Positions 46,701 to 60,663 of a DNA stretch of 64,000 nt are shown here, one piece after another. Numbering within the stretch: position 1 is the first letter of the stretch; every line of letters begins with the position of its first letter. The notes under the pieces were generated by a model. It was not told where the DNA came from. It worked only from the letters and a program-made list of their open reading frames with translations, and did no database searches. The stretch comes from Chondrilla cf. caribensis (lineage: Eukaryota; Porifera; Demospongiae; Chondrillida; Chondrillidae): assembly GCA_964020155.1 (NCBI GenBank), contig OZ026548.1:3571397-3635396 (forward strand), read 5' to 3'. A program made the position numbers and the translations under genes.

Positions 46701-48715
46701 TGGTCCTGGCAGAAGAAGGGATTGGTCCTGTCAAATGAGAGGAGTGGTCCTGGCAGACGAGAGGAGTGGTCCTGGCAGATGAAGGGAGTGGTCTCGTCAG
46801 ATGTGAGGAGTGGTCCTGGTAGATCAGAGGAGTGGTCCTGGTAGATGAGAGGAGTGGTCCTGGCAGGCGGGAGGAGTGGTCCTGTCAGATGTGAGGAGTG
46901 GTCCTATCAGATGAGAGGAGTGGTCCCGGTAGACGAGAGGAGTGGTCCTGGCAGATGAGAGGAGTGGTCCTGTCAGATGTGAAGGGTGATCCTATCAGAT
47001 GAGAGGAGTGGTCCCGGTAGATGAGAGGAGGGGTCCTGGAAGATGAGAGGAGTGGTCCTGGCAGACAAGAGGAGTGGTCCTGGGAGATGAAAGGAATGGT
47101 TCTGGTAGATGGGAGGAGTGGTCCTGGTAGATGGGAGGAGTGGTCCTGGTAGATGGGAGGAGTGGTCAGATGAGATCTTGAGGAGTGGTCCTGGCAGATG
47201 GGAGGAGTGGTCCTGGCAGATGAGGGGAGTGGTCCTGGCAGATGAGGGGAGTGGTGATGTCAGATGAAGGGAGTGGTCCTGTAAGATGAGAGGAGTGGTC
47301 CAGGCAGATGAGAGGAGTAGTCCTGGTAGATGAAGGGAGTGGTCCGGGCAGATGAAGGGAGTGGTCCTGTCAGATGAGAGGAGTGGTCCATGCGGATGAG
47401 AGGAGTAGTCCTGGTAGATGGGAGGAGTGGTCCTGGCAGATGAGGGGAGTGGTCCGGGTAGATGGGAAGAGTGGTCCTGGCAGATGAAGGGAGTGGTCCT
47501 GTCAGATGAGAGGAGTGGTCCAGACAGATGAGAGGAGTAGTCCTGGTAGATGAAGGGAGTGGTCTCTGTAGATGAGAAGAGTGGTCCTGGCAGACGAGAG
47601 GAGTGATCCTGGTAGATGAGAGGAGTGGTCCTGGTAGATGAGAGGAGTGGTCCTGGTAGATGAGAGGAGTGGTCCTGGCAGGTGGGAGGAGTGGTCCTGT
47701 CAGATGTGAGGAGTGGTCCTGGTAGATGAGAGGAGTGGTCCTGGTAGATGAGAGGAGTGGTCCTGGCAGGTGGGAGGAGTGGTCCTGTCAGATGTGAGGA
47801 GTGGTCCTATCAGATGAGAGGAGTGGTCCCGGTAGATGAGAGGAGGGGTCCTGGAAGGTGAGAGGAGTGGTCCTGGCAGACGAGAGGAGTGGTCCTATCA
47901 GATGAGAGGAGTGGTCCCGGTAGACGAGAGGAGTGGTCCTGGCAGATGAGAAGAGTGGTCCTGTCAGATGTAAGGAGTGATCCTATCAGATGAGAGGAGT
48001 GGTCCCGGTAGATGAGAGGAGGGGTCCTGGAAGATGAGAGGAGTGGTTCTGGCAGACGAGAGGAGTGGTCCTGGGAGATGAAGGGAGTGGTTCTGGTAGA
48101 TGGGAGGAGTGGTACTGGTAGATGGGAGGAGTGGTCCTGGTAGATGAGAGGAGTGGTCCTGGAAGATGGGAGGAGTGGTACTGGTAGATGGGAGGAGTGG
48201 TACTGGTAGATGAAAGGAGTGGTCCAGGCAGATGAGAGGGGTGGTCCTGGTAGATGGGAGGACTGGTCCTGGTAGATGAGAAAAGTGGTCCTGGCAGATG
48301 AAGGGAGTGGTCCTGTCAGATGTGAGGAGTGGTCCTAGTAGATGGGAGGAGTGGTACTGGTAGATGGGAGGAGTGGTCCTGGTAGATGAGAGGAGTGGTC
48401 CAGGCAGATGAGAGGAGTGGTCCTGGTAGATGAGAGGAGTGGTCCTGGTAGATGGGAGGAGTGGTCCTGGCAAATGAGAGGAGTGGTCCTGGCAGATGGG
48501 AGGACTGGTCCTGGTAGATGAGAAAAGTGGTCCTGGCAGATGAAGGGAGTGGTCCTGGCAGATGTGAGGAGTGGTCCTGGCAGACGAGAGGAGTGGTCCT
48601 GGCAGATGAGAGGAGTGGACCTGGTAGATGAGAGGAGTGGACCTGGTAGATGAGAGGAGTGGTCCTGGCAGATAAGATGAGTGGTCCTGGAAAATTTGAG
48701 AGTGTGGTACTCCTA
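43740..48715. repeat. 22-bp minisatellite array B
   Basis: About 220 copies of the 22-bp unit seen in array A, but with different common variants (AGTAGTCCTGGTA, GGTCCGGGCA, GGTCCATGCG, GGTCTCGTCA) and a different higher-order pattern. An eight-to-ten-unit block recurs near 45040, 45400, 45840 and 47310. It occupies the same position relative to the ankyrin gene. Minus-strand open frames inside it are periodic by-products. Confidence 0.95.
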
Positions 48716-49075
48716 AAGGAGAAGGTTTACTTCTAACAGATGAAAGGGCTTGGTCCAGACAGATGAAAGTGTAGTGTGGCAATGCAGTGGATATACTTAT
48801 GGTAGGTTATTGGGTGTGGTCCTGATTTAGGGATCACAAACATTCTGTCGGACTTATATACCAGGTGAGATCTTCCATCTGTATCTGGTGGGTTAGGTGG
48901 GTCCAGTGGTTGGATCAGTAGAGGTGGGTGGAGTAGCAACAGAAAATGGGGAATCCCCTTATTCTGCAGGAATAAGAGATAATAGTATAAATACCTCATA
49001 TGTCTTGTGTGATCTAACATATAAACCACAAAATAATACACAATACACAAGATGTACAATGAAATACAACATGCA

Positions 49076-49077
<2 letters not shown>

Positions 49078-49139
<62 letters not shown>

Positions 49140-49165
49140 CACACACACACACACACACACACACA
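49078..49165. repeat. (CA)n microsatellite, last intron of ankyrin gene B
   Basis: A long CA tract with one TGCA interruption. The homologous site in copy A (near 7630-7652) has only a short tract. Confidence 0.9.
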
Positions 49166-51579
49166 AAGTGGGTGAAGATGGCGAGGGGCCACTCCACAAA
49201 TGAGGAAAGTAGAAAATTTCAAGTGTAGACACAATTGTCGAACTGTATCACCAATATCACAGATGAGCGCATGTAGTGAATATGGAAACAAATAGATGTA
49301 GTGAGTTTGGGGATACATGTACAAATGAATAAATACATTAAAGCACACGATTCAAACAAATACACGGGCACTCTACAATGCATTGAACTATACATTTATG
49401 AATCCAATAAGGATCCGACCACATTCAAACCCATGAACACTTACTGGTCAGGAGGTCCAATTCCTCCTTCATAGCTCTCCCGAGTCCACTCATCTTAGGG
49501 TAGCCGGCTATGCTCCTCATCACCTCACACAGTTTACTGATACTGTCAGGATCGGCATGCTTCTGGAGGTGGAGAAGAAGCTTCTCGTTTCCTTTCCTCA
49601 CACTACAGTGGTCAATATCATAAGCAACATCTTCAGAGATGACTTCCTTGATCTCCAGTCTTGACACAATAGCATGTGAGTCAACATCGTGGAGGAACCT
49701 TTCACTGAACTTGTTCATGAAAGCCTCAGAGTCAAATCCTCCACCTGCACACAAGAAGGGTACACTCATAACTTGTCCAAACACTCCACTATCCTCAATC
49801 TACCTGTTGAAGGACTAGCAATAACAGGACAGATCGGGATGTATACATACATGTAGCACAGACTATGAATACCGTATTCTCTAAAATTTCAATATTCAAA
49901 ACTTTGCTAGATACAAGTTTCTTGGTAAATATACTCTAATCTCGACAAACTTCTTGAACACAAACACACACCTTGAAGGCCTCTTTTCACAGACGATGTG
50001 CTTTGCACTTCATGTACAGTCGATGGTGGTTCCGGTGGTGGGTGGAGTCTACACACTACAGGATAGTGAGGGTGCGATACAGCAACAGAGGAAACATGAA
50101 GATGTTTGGACTTCAGTGAGGGCATCACGGTGGACTGGGTCTTGTCCTGTAACAAAGTATTACAAAAGATGATGAATTCCCACTTCCAATCCAGTCATCT
50201 CCGGAAATACGTAACACACACAGTCACACTTACGTACTTGTGAAGATGCTAGTTCTTCTACAATTTTGGCTGTGACGTCATCAACAGTTTTCTTGGTCTC
50301 AAAGTGCCCTATGGCATCAAGTAGGGTCTTCCATGTCACCTGGCTGCCATGTTTCAACCAGTGCTTCAACATGGAGTAGTAAGCCTCGTCATCACTTGGA
50401 GCTTCCTCACCCAGTCTGTCCAGTCCGTCCTCATCTACCTCCAAGAGATTTCCCACTCTTTCCCATTTGTCTTTGTGTTGTAGTTTGGACAGAATATGCT
50501 TGTCTATGAGTGAACGACTGGGTCTTCCTCCCATGATCCTGTTAGCATCGCTAATCTCTTCCCCTCCCACTAACTGGTAACCCAAAAAAGACAAGATTCT
50601 TGAAGTGGCTTCTTTACCAACTTCATCACATTCAAACAGCTCTTTTACAGCCAGGACATGAATTATGTACTTCTGTTCCATCTGTTTTGGTAGGTTGGCC
50701 CACAGACCAGGTCCACCACCTGCTCTCTCGATCATACTGGCAATGTAGTGAAAGTCAAACTGACGAGCTATGTCCAGTGGACTTAGTCCGTTAGGAAAGA
50801 GCTCGTTAACTGTATACTTTGTAGATGAGTGAGAGATTAGCTTGTCTATGAAGACTTTGTAGTCCTTAACACCTCTCTTGATACTATTTTCCACAGAGTA
50901 ATTCTTTAAGATCTTGCATGTTATCAAAGAAATGTGCAGCGGAGAGAGAGGACATTCATCTTGTAAATGAAGCTGTTGAAAGATATTAACTGTTTGAAAA
51001 GGGAAGTAGTGACACAAAACATTTTTTGTCATCGACCATGTTTGATGGGCTGCTTCAGTGAACATACTCTCATCTCTGGAAAGTGTCCTTATCACCAGTG
51101 GATCACCTGTGAAGGAACCTAAAATCAAGAGCTTACAAGGATCAAAGAGATTCCTATTCTTGAGAGAGAGAATGGATTCTCTGATGCTATCTCCAAGGTC
51201 ATTGAACCCACAGGCCTTACAGAGTTCAGGCAATTTGTTCATCTGTCCACACATTACAGCTACTTCAAACATGGAAAGACCATAACAGTTTTGAGTAGCA
51301 AAATTACAATGTTTGGAAATCAAAAAATTTACAATTTCCACATGGCCTTCTCCAGCTGCCCACACTAAAGAAGTCAGACCCATGGGATTACAGCAATCAA
51401 GAGGATTATTACCAGGTACACAGTTGATTAGATGAATCTACCTCTGATTCAGTGACCATTGGGTGTTGTGGACAATATTGCTCATATATTGCATCTGATA
51501 ATACTGTCACTACTTGTACAGAACCACTAAAAACTGCCTGATGTAGAGGAGTTCCAAAAACACCTGCCATTATGTCTGG

Positions 51580-54500
51580 ATTAGCTCCTAACCTCAGTAA
51601 TTCATGCACTGCTTCCAAATTACCTTCAGTAACTGCTGAATGGAGGGGAGTGGAGCCATTAGCATCTTCTCTATTGACATCAATTCCACATTCTACCAAC
51701 CAACCTAGTAATTCAACATGACCACCTTGGGCAGCAAAATATAGGACACTTTGACCAATACTATCCACCACATCAATCGGACAACCTTCATGAAGTAAAA
51801 CTGACATTACCTTCTTATGACCACCCAATGCAGCTTGATGTAGTGGAGTCCCGTAAGTACCAGCAACCTTTGTCATTGATGCCTTTCCACCCAATCTCAG
51901 CAATTCATGTACTGCTTCCACTTTGCCTACAGCAGCTGCTGAGTGGAGGGAAGTGTTGTCAATAGCATCTTCTCGATTGACATCCAAACCACATTCTACC
52001 AACCAATATACTAATTCAACATGACCACCTTGGGCAGCAAAATGTAGGACACTTTCACCACTACTGCTCAATACATCAATCGGACAACCTTCATCCAATA
52101 AAACTGACATTACCTTCTTGTGACAACTCAATGAAGCTTAATGTAGTGGAGTCCCGTATGTACCAGCAACCTTTGTCATTGATGACTTTCCACCCAATCT
52201 CAGCAATTCATGCACTGCTTCCACTTTGCCATGACGTGCTGCTGAGTGGAGGGGAGTGTGGCCATTAGCAGCTTCTATATTGACATCCAAACCACATTCT
52301 ACCAACCAATATACTAATTCAACATGACCACCTGCGGCAGCAAAATGTAGTACACTTTGACCACTACTGTTCACCACATCAATTGGACAACCTTCATCCA
52401 ATAAAACTGACATTACCTTCTTGTGACCACCCAATGCAGCATAATGTAGTGGAGTCCCGTAAGTACCAGCAACCTTTGTCATTGATGACTTTCCACCCAA
52501 TCTCAGCAATTCATGCACTGCTTCCACTTTGCCATGACGTGCTGCTGAATGGAGGGGAGTGTGGCCATTAGCAGCTTCTATATTGACATCCAAACCACAT
52601 TCTACCAACCAATATACTAATTCAACATGACCACCTGCGGCAGCAAAATGTAGTACACTTTGACCACTACTGTTCACCACATCAATTGGACAACCTTCAT
52701 CCAATAAAACTGACATTACCTTCTTGTGACCACCCAATGCAGCATAATGTAGTGGAGTCCCGTAAGTACCAGCAACCTTTGTCATTGATGACTTTCCACC
52801 CAATCTCAGCAATTCATGTACTGCTTCCACTTTGCCATTACGTGCTGCTGAGTGGAGGGGAGTGTAGCCATCAGCATCTTCTCGATTGACATCCAAACCA
52901 CATTCTACCAACCAACTTAGTAATTCAACATGACCACGGTAGGCAGCAAAATGTAGGACACTTTCACCACTACTGCTCAATACATCAATCGGACAACCTT
53001 CATCCAATAAAACTGACATTACCTTCTTGTGACCACCAAATGCAGCATGATGTAGTGGAGTCCCGCAAGTACCAGCAACCTTTGTCATTGATGCCTTTCC
53101 ACCCAATCTCAGCAATTCATGTACTGCTTCCACTTTGCCATTACGTGCTGCTGAATGGAGGGGAGTGTAGCCAATAGCATCTTCTTTATTGACATTCAAA
53201 CCACATTCTACCAACCAATATACTAATTCAACATGACCACCTTGGGCAGCGGAATGTAGGACACTACGACCACGACTATCCACCACATCAATCGGACAAC
53301 CTTCATCCAATAAAACTGACATTACCTTCTTGTGACCACCCAATGCAGCTTGATGTAGTGGAGTCCCGTAAGTACCAGCAACCTTTGTCATTGATGCCTT
53401 TCCACCCAATCTCAGCAATTCATGTACTGCTTCCACTTTACCATTACGTGCTGCTGAGTGGAGGGGAATGTAGCCATTAGCAGCTTCTATATTGACATCC
53501 AAACCACATTCTACCAACCAATATACTAATTCAACAAGACCACCTTGGGCAGCAAAATGTAGGACACTTTCACCACTACTGCTCAATACATCAATTGGAC
53601 AACCTTCATCAAGTAAAACTGACATTACCTTCTTGTGACCACCCAATGCAGCCCGATGTAGTGGAGTCCCGTAAGTACCAGCAACCTTTGTCATTGATGC
53701 CTTTCCACCCAATCTCAGCAATTCATGTACTGCTTCCACTTTGCCATTACGTGCTGCTGAATGGAGGGGAGTGTTGCCATTAGCATCTTCTCGATTGACA
53801 TCCAAACCACATTCTACCAACCAATATACTAATTCAACATGACCAACTTGGGCAGCAAAATGTAGGACACTTTGACCAATACTATCCACCACATCAATCG
53901 GACAACCTTCATCAAGTAAAACTGACATTACCTTCTTGTGACCACCAAATGCAGCATGATGTAGTGGAGTCCCGTAAATACCAGCAACCTTTGTCATTGA
54001 TGCCTTTCCACCCAATCTCAGCAATTCATGTACTGCTTCCACTTTGCCTATAGCAGCTGCTAAGTGGAGGGAAGTGTTGCCATTAGCATCTTCTCGATTG
54101 ACATCCAAACCACATTCTACCAACCAATATACTAATTCAACATGACCACCTTCGGTAGCGGAATGTAGGACACTTTGACCACTACTCTTCACCACATCAA
54201 TCGGACAACCTTCATCCAATAAAACTGACATTACCTTCTTGTGACCACCCAATGCAGCCTGATGTAGTGGAGTCCCGTAAGTACCAGCAACCTTTGTCAT
54301 TGATGACTTTCCACCCAATCTCAGCAATTCATGCACTGCTTCCACTTTGCCATGACGTGCTGCTGAGTGGAGGGGAGTGTAGCCATTAGCAGCTTCTATA
54401 TTGACATCCAAACCACATTCTACCAACCAATATACTAATTCAACATGACCACCTGCGGCAGCAAAATGTAGGACACTTTCACCACTACTGTTCACCACAT

Positions 54501-57500
54501 CAATTGGACAACCTTCATCCAATAAAACTGACATTACCTTCTTGTGACCACCCAATGCAGCATGATGTAGTGGAGTCCCGTAAGTACCAGTAACCTTTGT
54601 CATTGATGACTTTCCACCCAATCTCAGCAATTCATGTACTGCTTCCACTTTGCCATTACGTGCTGCTGAATGGAGGGGAGTGTAGCCAATAGCATCTTCT
54701 TTATTGACATTCAAACCACATTCTACCAACCAATATACTAATTCAACATGACCACCTGCGGCAGCAATATGTAGTACACTTTGACCACTACTGTTCACCA
54801 CATCAATTGGACAACCTTCATCAAGTAAAACTGACATTACCTTCTTGTGACCACCCAATGCAGCATAATGTAGTGGAGTCCCGTAAGTACCAGCAACCTT
54901 TGTCATTGATGACTTTCCACCCAATCTCAGCAATTCATGTACTGCTTCCACTTTGCCATTACGTGCTGCTGAGTGGAGGGGAGTGTAGCCATCAGCATCT
55001 TCTCGATTGACATCCAAACCACATTCTACCAACCAACTTAGTAATTCAACATGACCACGGTAGGCAGCAAAATGTAGGACACTTTCACCACTACTGCTCA
55101 ATACATCAATCGGACAACCTTCATCCAATAAAACTGACATTACCTTCTTGTGACCACCAAATGCAGCATGATGTAGTGGAGTCCCGCAAGTACCAGCAAC
55201 CTTTGTCATTGATGCCTTTCCACCCAATCTCAGCAATTCATGTACTGCTTCCACTTTGCCATTACGTGCTGCTGAATGGAGGGGAGTGTAGCCAATAGCA
55301 TCTTCTTTATTGACATTCAAACCACATTCTACCAACCAATATACTAATTCAACATGACCACCTTGGGCAGCGGAATGTAGGACACTACGACCACGACTAT
55401 CCACCACATCAATCGGACAACCTTCATCCAATAAAACTGACATTACCTTCTTGTGACCACCCAATGCAGCTTGATGTAGTGGAGTCCCGTAAGTACCAGC
55501 AACCTTTGTCATTGATGCCTTTCCACCCAATCTCAGCAATTCATGTACTGCTTCCACTTTACCATTACGTGCTGCTGAGTGGAGGGGAATGTAGCCATTA
55601 GCAGCTTCTATATTGACATCCAAACCACATTCTACCAACCAATATACTAATTCAACAAGACCACCTTGGGCAGCAAAATGTAGGACACTTTCACCACTAC
55701 TGCTCAATACATCAATTGGACAACCTTCATCAAGTAAAACTGACATTACCTTCTTGTGACCACCCAATGCAGCCCGATGTAGTGGAGTCCCGTAAGTACC
55801 AGCAACCTTTGTCATTGATGCCTTTCCACCCAATCTCAGCAATTCATGTACTGCTTCCACTTTGCCATTACGTGCTGCTGAATGGAGGGGAGTGTTGCCA
55901 TTAGCATCTTCTCGATTGACATCCAAACCACATTCTACCAACCAATATACTAATTCAACATGACCAACTTGGGCAGCAAAATGTAGGACACTTTGACCAA
56001 TACTATCCACCACATCAATCGGACAACCTTCATCAAGTAAAACTGACATTACCTTCTTGTGACCACCAAATGCAGCTAGATGTAGTGGAGTCCCGTAAAT
56101 ACCAGCAACCTTTGTCATTGATGCCTTTCCACCCAATCTCAGCAATTCATGTACTGCTTCCACTTTGCCTATAGCAGCTGCTAAGTGGAGGGAAGTGTTG
56201 CCATTAGCATCTTCTCGATTGACATCCAAACCACATTCTACCAACCAATATACTAATTCAACATGACCACCTTCGGTAGCGGAATGTAGGACACTTTGAC
56301 CACTACTCTTCACCACATCAATCGGACAACCTTCATCCAATAAAACTGACATTACCTTCTTGTGACCACCCAATGCAGCATGATGTAGTGGAGTCCCGTA
56401 AGTACCAGCAACCTTTGTCATTGATGACTTTCCACCCAATCTCAGCAATTCATGCACTGCTTCCACTTTGCCATTACGTGCTGCTGAGTGGAGGGGAGTG
56501 TAGCCATTAGCAGCTTCTATATTGACATCCAAACCACATTCTACCAACCAATATACTAATTCAACATGACCACCTGCGGCAGCAAAATGTAGGACACTTT
56601 CACCACTACTGTTCACCACATCAATTGGACAACCTTCATCCAATAAAACTGACATTACCTTCTTGTGACCACCCAATGCAGCTTGATGTAGTGGAGTCCC
56701 GTAAGTACCAGCAACCTTTGTCATTGATGACTTTCCACCCAATCTCAGCAATTCATGTACTGCTTCCACTTTGCCATTACGTGCTGCTGAATGGAGGGGA
56801 GTGTAGCCAATAGCATCTTCTTTATTGACATTCAAACCACATTCTACCAACCAATATACTAATTCAACATGACCACCTGCGGCAGCAATATGTAGTACAC
56901 TTTGACCACTACTGTTCACCACATCAATTGGACAACCTTCATCAAGTAAAACTGACATTACCTTCTTGTGACCACCCAATGCAGCTTGATGTAGTGGAGT
57001 CCCGTAAGTACCAGCAACCTTTGTCATTGATGCCTTTCCACCCAATCTCAGCAATTCATGCACTGCTTCCACTTTGCCTACAGCAGCTGCTAAGTGGAGG
57101 GAAGTGTTGCCATTAGCATCTTCTTTATTGACATTCAAACCACATTCTACCAACCAATATACTAATTCAGCATGACCACCGTAGGCAGCAAAATATAGGA
57201 CACTTTGACCACTACTGTTCACCACATCAATTGGACAACCTTCATCCAATAAAACTGACATTACCTTCTTGTGACCACCCAATGCAGCCTGATGTAGTGG
57301 AGTCCCGTAAGTACCAGCAACCTTTGTCATTGATGCCTTTCCACCCAATCTCAGCAATTCATGTACTGCTTCCACTTTGCCATTACGTGCTGCTGAATGG
57401 AGGGGAGTGTGGCCAATAGCATCTTCTTTATTGACATTCAAACCACATTCTACCAACCAATATACTAATTCAACATGACCACTTGCAGCAGCGGAATGTA

Positions 57501-58640
57501 GTACACTTTGACCACTACTGTTCACCACATCAATTGGACAACCTTCATCCAATAAAACTGACATTACCTTCTTGTGACCACCAAATGCAGCTTGATGTAG
57601 TGGAGTCCCGTAAGTACCAGCAACCTTTGTCATTGATGACTTTCCACCCAATCTCAGCAATTCATGTACTGCTTCCACTTCGCCATTACGTGCTGCTGAG
57701 TGGAGGGGAGTGTGGCCAATAGCATTTTCTCGATTGACATCCAAACCACATTCTACCAACCAATATACTAATTCAACATGACCACCTGCGGCAGCAAAAT
57801 GTAGGACACTTTGACCAATACTATCCACCACATCAATTGGACAACCTTCATCAAGTAAAACTGACATTACCTTCTTGTGACCACCAAATGCAGCTAGATG
57901 TAGTGGAGTCCCGTAAGTACCAGCAACCTTTGTCATTGATGACTTTCCACCCAATCTCAGCAATTCATGTACTGCTTCCACTTTGCCATTACGTGCTGCT
58001 GAATGGAGGGGAGTGTGGCCAATAGCATCTTCTTTATTGACATTCAAACCACATTCTACCAACCAATATACTAATTCAACATGACCACTTGCAGCAGCGG
58101 AATGTAGTACACTTTGACCACTACTGTTCACCACATCAATTGGACAACCTTCATCCAATAAAACTGACATTACCTTCTTGTGACCACCAAATGCAGCCTG
58201 ATGTAGTGGAGTCCCGTAAGTACCAGCAACCTTTGTCATTGATGACTTTCCACCCAATCTCAGCAATTCATGTACTGCTTCCACTTCGCCATTACGTGCT
58301 GCTGAGTGGAGGGGAGTGTGGCCAATAGCATTTTCTCGATTGACATCCAAACCACATTCTACCAACCAATATACTAATTCAACATGACCACCTGCGGCAG
58401 CAAAATGTAGGACACTTTGACCAATACTATCCACCACATCAATTGGACAACCTTCATCAAGTAAAACTGACATTACCTTCTTGTGACCACCAAATGCAGC
58501 TAGATGTAGTGGAGTCCCGTAAGTACCAGCAACCATTGTCATTGATGCCTTTCCACCCAATCTCAGCAATTCATGTACTGCTTCCAGTTTACCATTACAT
58601 GATGCTGAGTGGAGGGGAGTGTAACCATCATTAGCTTGTA
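51580..58640 (-). repeat. Tandem 303-bp coding modules of ankyrin gene B
   Basis: About 23 modules of three ankyrin repeats. A seven-module block of 2,121 bp is duplicated almost exactly: equivalent landmarks lie at 52686 and 54807, and at 53595 and 55716. The consensus (HVELVYWLVE, GKVEAVHELL, KSSMTKVAG) differs from array A at the same positions in most modules. Confidence 0.93.
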
Positions 58641-59454
58641 CATTAGCAGAAACTCCTCTAGCAATCAGTTCTCTAATCACTTCAACATGTCCTCCTTCTG
58701 CTGCTCTATGGAGGGCAGTATATCCACGACCATCTGGCACATCCACTGGACATCTGTGTTCTAATATTGCTAACACAGTCTGCATATCACCAAGGTAGGA
58801 TGATTGGAACAGCAAATCACGGACAGTCTCATCATCTAGTGCTGCTATAAACTCTAGTCTTGTTCCCTTTTCATCTGAAACCTCTTCTTTCTGCTCACAC
58901 TCAACACCCTCCACTCCACCATACTTCAACAGTTCTTCCTGCGTTGAATAGTTCTCACACATCACTGCCTTTTTCAATGGGGTATTACCTTCATAATCTA
59001 AATAGTTAACATTGCTACCTAGATCAACCAGGACACCTATAGGAGCCGCTCCTCCACTTGTTGCGGCATGATGTAAGGGAGTGCGGCCGTGTCGGTCCAC
59101 TGGATCAATACAGCAACCTCTCTCGTGGAGAAGTTTCATCACCTCAACCTGTCCATGTGATGCAGCATGATGGAGAATGGAACAACCCTCTTCATCAGTC
59201 AGGTCGGGTGATAATCCTAAATCGAGGTAATTCTTTACCAATACAATGTTCCCAGATTGGGCAGCCTCAAACACATCACCGTCATCATCCACATCATAGT
59301 CTACTTTGTCCTTCAGCTCTTGCTTTACTTCTTCCATTCCAGAGTCTTGTGGTGGACAGTCACTCTTTGCGATACCATTTTCATCTGGTTGTAGTTCTTC
59401 AACATGCACTATTCCTCCATGTACACCTTCTGTAGTGAACCGTACACTACTCAC

Positions 59455-59870
59455 AATACAGTGGGATTCTACTTCCTGTTCACCACTCACAGTACTGCGG
59501 GATACTGCTTCCTGTTCACCACCCATAATACACTGGGATTCTATTTCCTGTTTGCTCACAGTACTGTATGATACCACTTCCTTTTCTCGAATCACACTAC
59601 AGTGGGATTTTACTTTCTGTCCACCGCTAACAGTACTGCTGGATTCTACTTCCTGTTTATCACTGACAGTACTGTTGGATTCTACTTCCTGTTCACCACT
59701 CATGGTACTATGAGATTCTATCTCCTGTTTACCACTTGTAGTACTGTGGGATTCTACTTCCTGTTCACCTCTTGTAGTTATGTGGGATTCTACTTCCTGT
59801 TTAACACTTGTAGTACTGTGGGATTCTACTTCCTGTTTAACACTTGTAGTACTGTGGGATTCTACTTCCG
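59455..59870 (-). repeat. 36-bp coding minisatellite near the ankyrin protein N-terminus (B)
   Basis: About eleven to twelve units of the EVESHSTTSVKQ type. The run of near-identical units at 59800-59870 suggests recent expansion. Confidence 0.85.
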
Positions 59871-60186
59871 GTTCACCCCCATATTTTGAAGTCACAGCAT
59901 CTGCTATGGCTTCATCACCTTGTTGTCCACTAAACTCCACACCTTCTTTGACCTCATGATGTACACGTATTTCAGAATCTTGTATATTTTGTGCTATCAG
60001 TGTATCTATACTGTCATCCTCATTATCAATATGATCTTTCTTTAGATATTTCGAGTCAGCCATTTTGTTACACTGTGTGTTGATTCCACACAATCTCGTC
60101 AAGGCTACATGAATGATTAAAATAGACAATTATGCAAGTCTCCAGATACACTCAAGTGAGAAGGGGTTATATTGAAATTCAACATA

Positions 60187-60348
60187 CAGTTGAACCTCAA
60201 TATTCCAACACCTAGGTCCTTTATAATCCAACATTGAGAGACATCCATCATTATAGACTATATTACAAAACCTCCATAATCTGACAAACTTTGAAATCCA
60301 ACATGTCATTTGTTACCCATTTTTTGCCAGATTATCAAGGTTCTACTG
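60187..60348. mobile_element. Tigger/pogo-like MITE (copy B, first)
   Basis: CAGTTGAACCTCAATATTCC after TA, with the inverse CCAGATTATCAAGGTTCTAC and TG at the right end. Orthologous with 18210-18373. Confidence 0.65.
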
Positions 60349-60465
60349 TGTGTAGAAATCAATACAATAAATGCTTGAATTAGATTATGAGCTACGATTT
60401 GCTTGATCCTTTTCTGACAGTAAACATTCAATTTAATAGTTATTGAATATGTGCATATAATATTA

Positions 60466-60661
60466 CAGTGGAACCTCTTTACAAGGACACATTGGGACCA
60501 GCTAATTTGTCTACTGTAGAGAGGTTGTCCACTCTTCAGAGGTGAAAAATGTATTAACACTATAGGAAAGTTCATTTTTGGGGCCCAAGAAGGTGTCCTT
60601 TGTAGGGAGGTAATCTCTATGGTGTCCTTTATTTGGAGAGTCTTTAATAGAGGTTCCACTG
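60466..60661. mobile_element. Tigger/pogo-like MITE (copy B, second)
   Basis: Perfect 13-bp inverted repeats CAGTGGAACCTCT and AGAGGTTCCACTG, with TA on both sides (60464-60465 and 60662-60663). It is 196 bp with no coding capacity. Its copy A counterpart has lost the left terminus. Confidence 0.85.
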
Positions 60662-60663
60662 TA

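Larger units (their letters stand above)
48959..60063 (-). pseudogene. Ankyrin-Death-CARD gene, copy B (disrupted)
   Basis: Same architecture as the copy A gene. Exon 1 runs from 60063 to 50238, exon 2 50146-49972 (175 nt), the CARD-like exon 49744-49445 and the last exon from 48963. Three lesions are visible: a Gln codon became TAA at 52140-52138 after 2,641 residues; a 5-bp deletion near 51420 shifts the frame just after DSSNQL; and the last exon gives Lys then TAA at once, removing the 22-residue tail present in copy A. The Death domain (HKDKWERVGNLLEVDEDGLD) and CARD-like domain (SISKLCEVMRSIAGYPKMSG) are otherwise intact, so decay is recent. A truncated ankyrin-only product is possible. 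Confidence 0.85.
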
